Shown piece after piece: positions 58,170 to 64,000 of a stretch of DNA of 64,000 bases (position 1 is its first letter; each line of letters starts with the position of its first letter). Source of the stretch: Hymenopus coronatus. Its lineage: Eukaryota; Arthropoda; Insecta; Mantodea; Hymenopodidae. The stretch lies in contig CM060884.1 of NCBI GenBank assembly GCA_030762935.1, positions 72,481,196 to 72,545,195 of the forward strand. Direction: 5' to 3'. The notes beneath the pieces were generated by a model. It was not told where the DNA came from. It worked only from the letters and a program-made list of their open reading frames with translations, and ran no database searches. A program made the position numbers and the translations under genes.

Positions 58170-58322
58170 GTTCCCTTATTTCTCTTTTAGTAACAAGGAA
58201 GCAAGAAATAAGACCATTTCTGCTAATTTTAATTTCAATTAGCATGGAGAAGAGTAAACTTTTTAACAAATAATTTTTACAGAGATCTAAAGGATGTCAC
58301 GAGAATGGAACACATCATATTT
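58170..58322 (-). repeat. Hairpin-ended repeat, outer third
   Basis: ttcccttatttctcttttag to aatggaacacatcatattt. Confidence 0.85.
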
Positions 58323-58599
58323 TTAACCTTATTTCAACTACCACGTGACTATACTGCCTACTTTCTTGGGTTGGGCTATTTCAAGATAAAACGCTAAGTT
58401 GAGAACTGGTTGAGCTACTATTTTTACTCCTCTTGCTTATCAGCGAAGGTGTGAAGCGGGTCACGCTCATTAAGAGAGGTCACTCTCGTCGACTCTCCAT
58501 TGGCCGGTTTTAACTTACAATAGCCAAGTTCTTTGTGCAACTCTCTTATCGACATTTAAACCTGGTAGATACGTAAAAGTAATGTAGAGTTTTTCTTAC

Positions 58600-58714
58600 C
58601 TGTATTCCCAATATTCTGGTTGAGTGGTACTGAAATTAACATGTTTGGACGAGTAGTCATTTCCTCTTAAGTTTCCCATCCAAACATCGTAACCAGCATC
58701 AGACAACTTGAATC
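58600..58714 (-). CDS. Acid lipase family gene, internal exon A (most 5' visible)
   Basis: This exon encodes the segment just before the nucleophile elbow of an acid (gastric/lysosomal-type) lipase, a secreted or lysosomal enzyme that cleaves acyl esters of glycerol or sterols. On the minus strand a TTTTCAG acceptor precedes 115 coding bases ended by a CAG/GTAAG donor. Residues read FKLSDAGYDVWMGNLRGN followed by DYSSKHVNFSTTQPEYWEY; the GYDVW-GN-RGN block is a family hallmark. The entry phase leaves two bases of a split codon and the exit leaves AG, which joins the C of exon B to make the Ser of EYSWHE. No upstream exon (HGLL-type region) was recognised from here to the right edge, so the N-terminus lies outside the window. 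A hairpin repeat starts 224 bp upstream. Family assignment is firm; substrate and tissue are unknown. Confidence 0.93.
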
Positions 58715-58937
58715 CTGAAAAGTGAATTGTGCATTTCGTGAAACATGGCGTAAAAATATTGTACATTTCAGTGTAAGTTCAAGAGAAACACAGGAAAAAC
58801 TGACAGTCAAACTCGTTAATTATCCTTGAAATTGAACAGAGATGAAAGAAAATGCTGAACAGGGATACCAGCTTAAAATGAACAATATCTAATCATTGTT
58901 AATGAATCTAATGCCATTTAAATAGTTTTTTTTTTTT

Positions 58938-59059
58938 TCCTTTTTCTACACGTACAATGTAAATAGTGTATAGAGGAAGTATTGTATTCCACCAAAATAT
59001 GCCTAACCAAGATTTTATCGGAAATACATGTTTTAGGACCCCTGAATCCAAGAAAATGA

Positions 59060-59098
<39 letters not shown>

Positions 59099-59785
59099 TG
59101 GACAGCATAGCTCAAAAACAAAAAGACCGTCAAATACCAAACTTGGTATTTAAGTTTGGTATCCCCCAAGGATGCGACACGAAGATTTTCAAGAAAATCC
59201 CCCACATCTAACTGCCCTTTACTTGGAATTTTTTTCGAACATTTTTATTTTCTGAAAAATGTCTTCTAACGATTTTGATTAAAATATCGTATATTAAAGA
59301 TATTTATCTGACAAATGAAATGTATTTTGAATTTTCTGAGAATAGCTTCTGAAGACTACTTTATTCAGGTTCATTTTTAAGGAATTTTGCATAACTGAGA
59401 TGGACAAAAATTTAAGAAACAAAAATGTAAAGCACGCTAAAACACACTATTTATGTAATATTCATTTTTTAAAATAAATACCCGTTCTTTGTTATCGGAT
59501 TCAATTTTAAAATTTTTTTCTCAAACGGGAAGTCATCCTTCGTTTTATACCTCTTTTGTTTTACTCCTAGCGACGCAAAGAGAAACAAATAACGATAGGT
59601 TTTTTTAAAATATTTGGCTATCGAGTTAGCCTAGTGTATTCCCTTATTTTCATTCCAATGTAATAAAACCATTTTTGCTAACGTCTATCTCGATTAGATT
59701 TAAGTGAATAATCTTTTGTGTAAAGTACTTTATTTACAGAACAGGTAAAGAACAATCATGTGATTGGAACTTATCATCAGAATTT
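58938..59785 (-). repeat. Hairpin-ended repeat, full length
   Basis: From tttctacacgtacaatgtaa to tgattggaacttatcatcag, with a (GT)n microsatellite at 59061-59100. Confidence 0.92.
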
Positions 59786-59816
59786 TAAAATGCTTTTATA
59801 TTTTTGAAAGTTATGA

Positions 59817-59947
59817 TCAGTTCACCCTGAAGACGAGGAAGATGCACTTCTTCGAAACGTTGGTGTCAAGCCAAGTTTTTACCTGGCTAGAAGCCCGAGA
59901 AGATTTTGAATTAACACGTCGCCAGGAAAGCTTCAGCTCTTATTTTA
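59817..59947 (+). mobile_element. 5'-truncated copy of the hammerhead-bearing element
   Basis: It starts abruptly at CAGTTCACCCTGAAGACG and runs through the hammerhead-like core (59823-59865) and the same tail (gaagcccgagaag, caggaaagcttcagctc) to TTATTTTATAATT. It differs from 57812-57937 at a handful of positions, such as ACACGTCGCC for ATACGTCGAC. No TATA box or gag part is retained. It follows the end of a hairpin repeat and precedes a mariner fold-back. Confidence 0.75.
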
Positions 59948-59963
59948 TAATTTTCTATGTTTA

Positions 59964-60634
59964 CGGGGGCCGTTTTTTTTCAACCTCTGATAGGTTATAA
60001 ACAAAAGACGAGTTCATAGAAAACTACTATTTTATTACTAAAAGCTTTGTACACTGATGGTTACTTTTCAACATAATCACCAAAAAGATTGAGACATTTA
60101 TCGTACCTGTGCACAAGCTTTGTAATATCCGCTTCAAAAATGTTACCGCCAGTGATTTCAAATGACTGTTGTTTTAAAGATCTTCGTTGGTTTGAAAGTG
60201 CTGCCCTCCTAGCCACGTCTTCAGTTCAGGGAAAAGGTGAAAGTCGCTGGGTACCTGGTCAGGACTGTAAGGCGGATGATCGAAAATTTTCCATTGAAAT
60301 TGTTCAAGGAGCCGATGGGTTTTGCCAGCAGTCATGCATCAACACAATTCCTGAAGTCAGCATTCCTCTGTTTTGAATGGCTCTCCGCAAACGTCATAAA
60401 GTATCACAATAAACAATGGCATTATTAGTAGTTCCGGGCTACATCTTTGGCGGCAACATCTTTTGAAGCGGGTATTGCAAACTTGTGCACAGGTACGAGA
60501 AATGTCTCAATTTTTTCGGTGATTATGTTGAAAAGTAGCCGTAAGTGTACACAACTTTGTGAAATAAAATAATTGTTTTCGATGAAATGCCTTTTATTTA
60601 TAACCTATCGGATGTTGAAAAAAAATGGTCCGTT
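59964..60634 (-). mobile_element. mariner-derived fold-back element, copy 4
   Basis: Ends GGGGGCCGTTTTTTTTC and, reversed, a degraded ACGGACCATTTTTTTTC; TA on both sides. The minus-strand C-terminal transposase remnant and the inverted right arm are present, with the same CACAATAAACAATGGC junction type as copy 2. It lies 17 bp from a truncated hammerhead-bearing retroelement end (59817-59947). Confidence 0.8.
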
Positions 60635-60961
60635 TACTTTACTGGTATAGATCAAAAGCTTAATTAAGCATTAAGGTTTCTGATTGTTTTGCTTAGTGAA
60701 GTACGTGGGGCACACGAAAGCCGTAGGCAGGCAATATATTTTAAGATGAAACATTGGTGATGCGAAACACGCTTTTCTCTGCACCCATTAACACCGAATG
60801 CCTACACCTCGTGAGCGGAATATGATTAACTAACTGATCTAATCTAGATGTACGTGTTTTTCCCTTGATAGCTTCCTCAAGACATCCACATCTTAATCTT
60901 CACCCAAGAGTTCTTCCCCACAGCGCTTACATTAACCTTTCCCAACCGTGTTGCTCGGATT
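60635..60961. other. Unassigned spacer
   Basis: No exon (in particular no upstream lipase exon) recognised. Confidence 0.5.
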
Positions 60962-61808
60962 GGGAGTATAGCTCAAAAACAAAGAGACCGTTGAATACCA
61001 AACTTGGTATTTAAGTTTAGTATCTTCTAACGATGCGACACAAAGCTTTTCAAGAAAATCCTCCCACCCCAAACTACCCTTTACATAGAAAAAATATCGA
61101 ACATTTTGATTTTCTAAAAAATGGCTCTAACGATTTTGATTAAAACCTCCTATATTTAAAATATCTACATGACAAACAAAACGTATATCTTGAATTTTCC
61201 AGCAAAAGCCTCTAAAGACCTCTTTATTTTGGATAATTATTATTGATTTTTGCATATACCGGTAAACCGCAAGAGATAGACAGAAACTTACTTCACAAAA
61301 AATGTAGATCACGATAAAAATACAATCCATGTCATATACATTTTTTTCCTGGAGTTTATCGTTTATGAGATATTCCTTCCTATTAGTTTTTGCTTTGAAA
61401 AAATTATAACTTTCCCATACAGAAATGTGTCAACTCGTGTCCATACAAACAAAGGAACTTCAGTCACCAACTTTTGACTATCACTTTTGGTCTCCTTTAT
61501 TTCTGTTCTACTTACAAGGAAGCAAGTAATAAGACTATTTCTGCTGATGTTTCTCAATTAGCATTAAGTAAATAGAAGTATAAGCTATTTAGCGGTAATT
61601 TGTTGCAGAGATGAAGAGAAAGCTATGAGAATGGAGCACATCACTTTGATATGAATTGCTTTTCTTCCCTTCCTCTTAAAGGGACCAAGTAATAAGGACC
61701 ATTTCTGCTAATGTTTACCTCGATTAGCCTGAGAAAGATGGAATAAGCTTTTAACAATAATTTGTTACAGATGTGTAGAGAAAGTTATGTGATTCTAACA
61801 TACCAGAT
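60962..61808 (-). repeat. Hairpin-ended repeat copy and tail fragment
   Basis: 60962-61645 lacks the palindrome end; 61665-61808 is an extra outer third (taaagggaccaagtaataag … gattctaacataccagatc). Confidence 0.88.
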
Positions 61809-61872
61809 CGAGATAGGCGTTGATTGCCCAGACGATTTATATTGTAACAAAAGCAGGTATGTTACAATCATA

Positions 61873-62161
61873 AATTTTTCTCTACACCTCTGCAACAAAT
61901 TATTGTTAAAAAGCTTATTCTTCTTTTTAATTCATGCTAATCCAGAAAAAATAGTAGAAACGGTCTTATTATTTGCTTCCTTGTAAGTAGAAGCGAAATA
62001 AGGCAGTACCATAGGTTAAAATGATAGTCAAAAGCTGGTTGCTATGTGACTCAAGTTACTTTGTATGGACAGCAGTGGATACATTTTTGTATGAGAAAAT
62101 TATACATTTTTAAAAGCAGAAACAAAAAATTAAGAATGTCTCAAAAACGATCAACTCCACG

Positions 62162-62220
<59 letters not shown>

Positions 62221-63612
62221 ACATAAATTGTGGGTTTTAACGTGCTCTACATTGTTGTGTGTTATGTCTTTGTCCATCTCCTACGGTTTAGCAGTTATGC
62301 AAAATTCCATAAAATTCATCCAGAATAAAGTAGTCTTTAGAGGCTATTCCCAGAATATTCAAGATATGCATTTTATTTGTCAAGTAAATATCTTTAATAT
62401 ACGGCATTTTAATCAAAATTTTTAGAGTAATTTTTGAGAAAATAAAAATTTTCGATAAAAGTTCCATGTAAAGGGTAGTTGGGGTTGGGGGGATTTTCTT
62501 GAAGATACCAAACCTAAATCCCAAGTTTGGTTTTTAACGGACTTTTCGTTTTTTAGCTGTGCTACCTACAGACACACGCACACACATACAGAGAGAGAGA
62601 GAGACAGACAGACACACACACACACACACACACGAACATTTTTCTAAATTTTTTGTTGTTGGATTCAATGGGTCTTAAAAATGTATTTTAGGTGAAATTT
62701 CAGTATCGAATTTTTGGGTGCATTACAATACCTTATCTATAAACTATGTACATAGTACGTGTAGAGAAAGTAAAAATACAATGTGTTTCATTCACATGAT
62801 ATACTCCAGCTTTTCGGCAAACAAACCTTTTATTCCAAACATAATTTGTTATCCATATCATGTTAATCAAAATAAATATAAACAGAATTAGTCTTATTAC
62901 CAGCTTCCTTCTAAATAGAAGGGAAATTGGAAATTTAAAGCAATGGTTTTGACCTTTAAAGGCCGGTCTCTATGTGAAACAATTGAAATTTCAATCTCTG
63001 TGCTTGTCAGGAGTAAAAAAGAAAAACGAAAAGAAAGTTTAAGTGGCGAAAATTAAAAGTAATAATCCGGGATATCTGGAAAACTGTCAACTGTACAAAA
63101 ATAATGTATATAACATAAGATGTGTGTTTTAATGATATATAGTTTGTGTGTGAAGCAAGTTTTTGTCTATCTCTTACATTTTATCAGTTACGCAAATTCA
63201 GGAAAATTTAACTTGTATAAAGGGGTCTTTAGAGGCTATTTCAGATAATTAAAGATATTCATTTTATTTAGCATATAAATATATTTAATACACGGAATTT
63301 TAATACAAATCGTTAGAGGCATTATTGAGAAAACCAAAATTGAGATACTTTTTCCATGTAAAGGCAGTTTGGTGTGCGCGAGATTTTTCTCAAAATCTTC
63401 GTGTCGGATTACTGGAAGATACTAAACTTAAATACCAAGTTTGGCATTTTAGCGATTTTTCGTTATTGAGTTATCGTGTTCACAGACCCACACGCACGGA
63501 CCTTTTTCTAAAAATGTGTTTTTAATACAGGGACTCTAAAACGTGTATCTCTAATGAACTTTCGATATCAATTTTTTTATTTATATAATACGTGAAGCGA
63601 AAGTAAAAAGGT
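61873..63612 (+). repeat. Two hairpin-ended repeats head to tail
   Basis: 61873-62774 (common subfamily, expanded TA and GA/CA tracts) ends gtgtagagaaagtaaaaata; 62775-63612 (diverged subfamily) follows at once with caatgtgtttcattcacatg and ends acgtgaagcgaaagtaaaa. Confidence 0.9.
62164..62217. repeat. (TA)n microsatellite, about 27 units
   Basis: An uninterrupted TA run replaces the usual aaaaaaatgtatataacat phrase of a hairpin repeat. A second run, (GA)n then (CA)n, lies at about 62590-62634 in the same copy. Confidence 0.95.
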
Positions 63613-63732
63613 ATACTTTTACTGCAAGAAAGAACTCATTACTTCTTCCTCTAATCACAAATAATTGTCTTTCTTGTGTATAGTTTCCTTTCGATGTTCG
63701 CTGCAGCGACGGCTCACTACGAATTGTTTTTA

Positions 63733-64000
63733 GTCGTCCTCTGTGGTGTAGTGGTTACTATGCTGACTTCTTTAACCCAAGGTCGTGGGTTCAAATCCGG
63801 CGGAGGACGATGGAGTTTTCGGGCGTATAAATCCTTAGCATGGTTTCCTTCGGAAGGGAAGTAAAGCCGTGGGTCCCGTGTCGTAGATTTACGGCACGTA
63901 AAAGAACCTCAAGCCTGATAGAGAGGCCTCTGAACAAAATTAAGCGGTCTTTCACGCCCAGTATAGAATGGGACGCTGAGAACCACAGCAATTAAAGAGC
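63733..64000 (+). mobile_element. tRNA-derived SINE (family 1), cut by window edge
   Basis: Same family as 43026: head CCTCTGTGGTGTAGTGGTTA, B box GGTTCAAATCC at 63788, and body phrases agaggcctctgaacaaaatt and gcggtctttcacgcccag. The 3' end lies beyond position 64000. Confidence 0.85.

Noticed and set aside
58966..59211. Cys/Val-rich frames such as VCVCVCV
   Set aside because: Translation of GT/CA microsatellites in the hairpin repeat; recurs at every copy in all frames.
58715..64000. Search for upstream lipase exons (HGLL-type oxyanion region)
   Set aside because: Nothing on the minus strand resembled the motif; sequence here is hairpin repeats, a fold-back element and spacers.

Overview
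This is an AT-rich eukaryotic nuclear window, almost certainly from an insect with a large, repeat-filled genome. The tens-of-kilobase introns, the mariner, Tc1 and piggyBac-like elements, the tRNA-derived SINEs and the insect-type acid lipase exons suggest a cockroach, termite or stick insect, but the sequence alone does not fix the species. There is no bacterial-style gene organisation.

The only host gene I can support is one acid-lipase family gene (alpha/beta hydrolase; gastric/lysosomal lipase-like) on the minus strand. Five internal exons are visible, in transcript order 58714-58600, 44423-44180, 29381-29226, 25227-25143 and 3676-3534. Their phases (1, 2, 0, 0, 1, then 0) join without a frame break into about 247 codons. 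They carry the GYDVW/RGN oxyanion-side region, the GHSMG nucleophile elbow and the Asp region (WGDSDP). The N-terminal exons lie beyond the right edge and the exon with the catalytic His beyond the left edge. Introns are about 14.2, 14.8, 4.0 and 21.5 kb.

Nearly everything else is transposon-derived. More than half of the window is about 60 copies or fragments of one hairpin-ended, non-coding repeat family, about 0.85 kb when complete. It has asymmetric inverted repeats (ACTTTCTCTACA), a palindrome at one end, an internal CA microsatellite and T-tract insertion sites, and resembles Helentron-associated (HINE/DINE-1-like) elements. In the feature list its plus strand is defined as reading from TCTGATGTG towards GTAGAGAAAGTA. 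The copies are often nested, joined head to tail, or fused as inverted pairs.

Layout: 0-8 kb hairpin repeats plus two 3' ends of one non-LTR retrotransposon, one interrupted by a TTAA-flanked piggyBac-like MITE. 8.8-13.6 kb a mariner fold-back element, a duplicated unique segment and a 1.1-1.4 kb tandem duplication with internal ~165 bp units. 13.8-25.1 kb hairpin repeats, SINEs, a second fold-back and a second MITE. 25.2-26.0 kb a 700 bp trinucleotide tract next to a lipase exon. 26.3-32 kb a Tc1 relic and more hairpin repeats. 32.2-33.9 kb an array of tRNA B-box units. 34.3-55.9 kb hairpin repeats with SINEs, a mariner relic and a third fold-back. 56.2-57.9 kb a retroelement with inverted terminal repeats holding a hammerhead-like motif and a gag-like ORF. 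58-64 kb the most upstream visible lipase exon, a fourth fold-back, more hairpin repeats and a SINE cut by the window edge.

The most notable items are the hammerhead-like, gag-carrying inverted-repeat retroelement, the four mariner fold-back derivatives sharing one architecture, the 11-unit B-box array, and the HINE-like family, each copy of which carries an intron-acceptor-like sequence.
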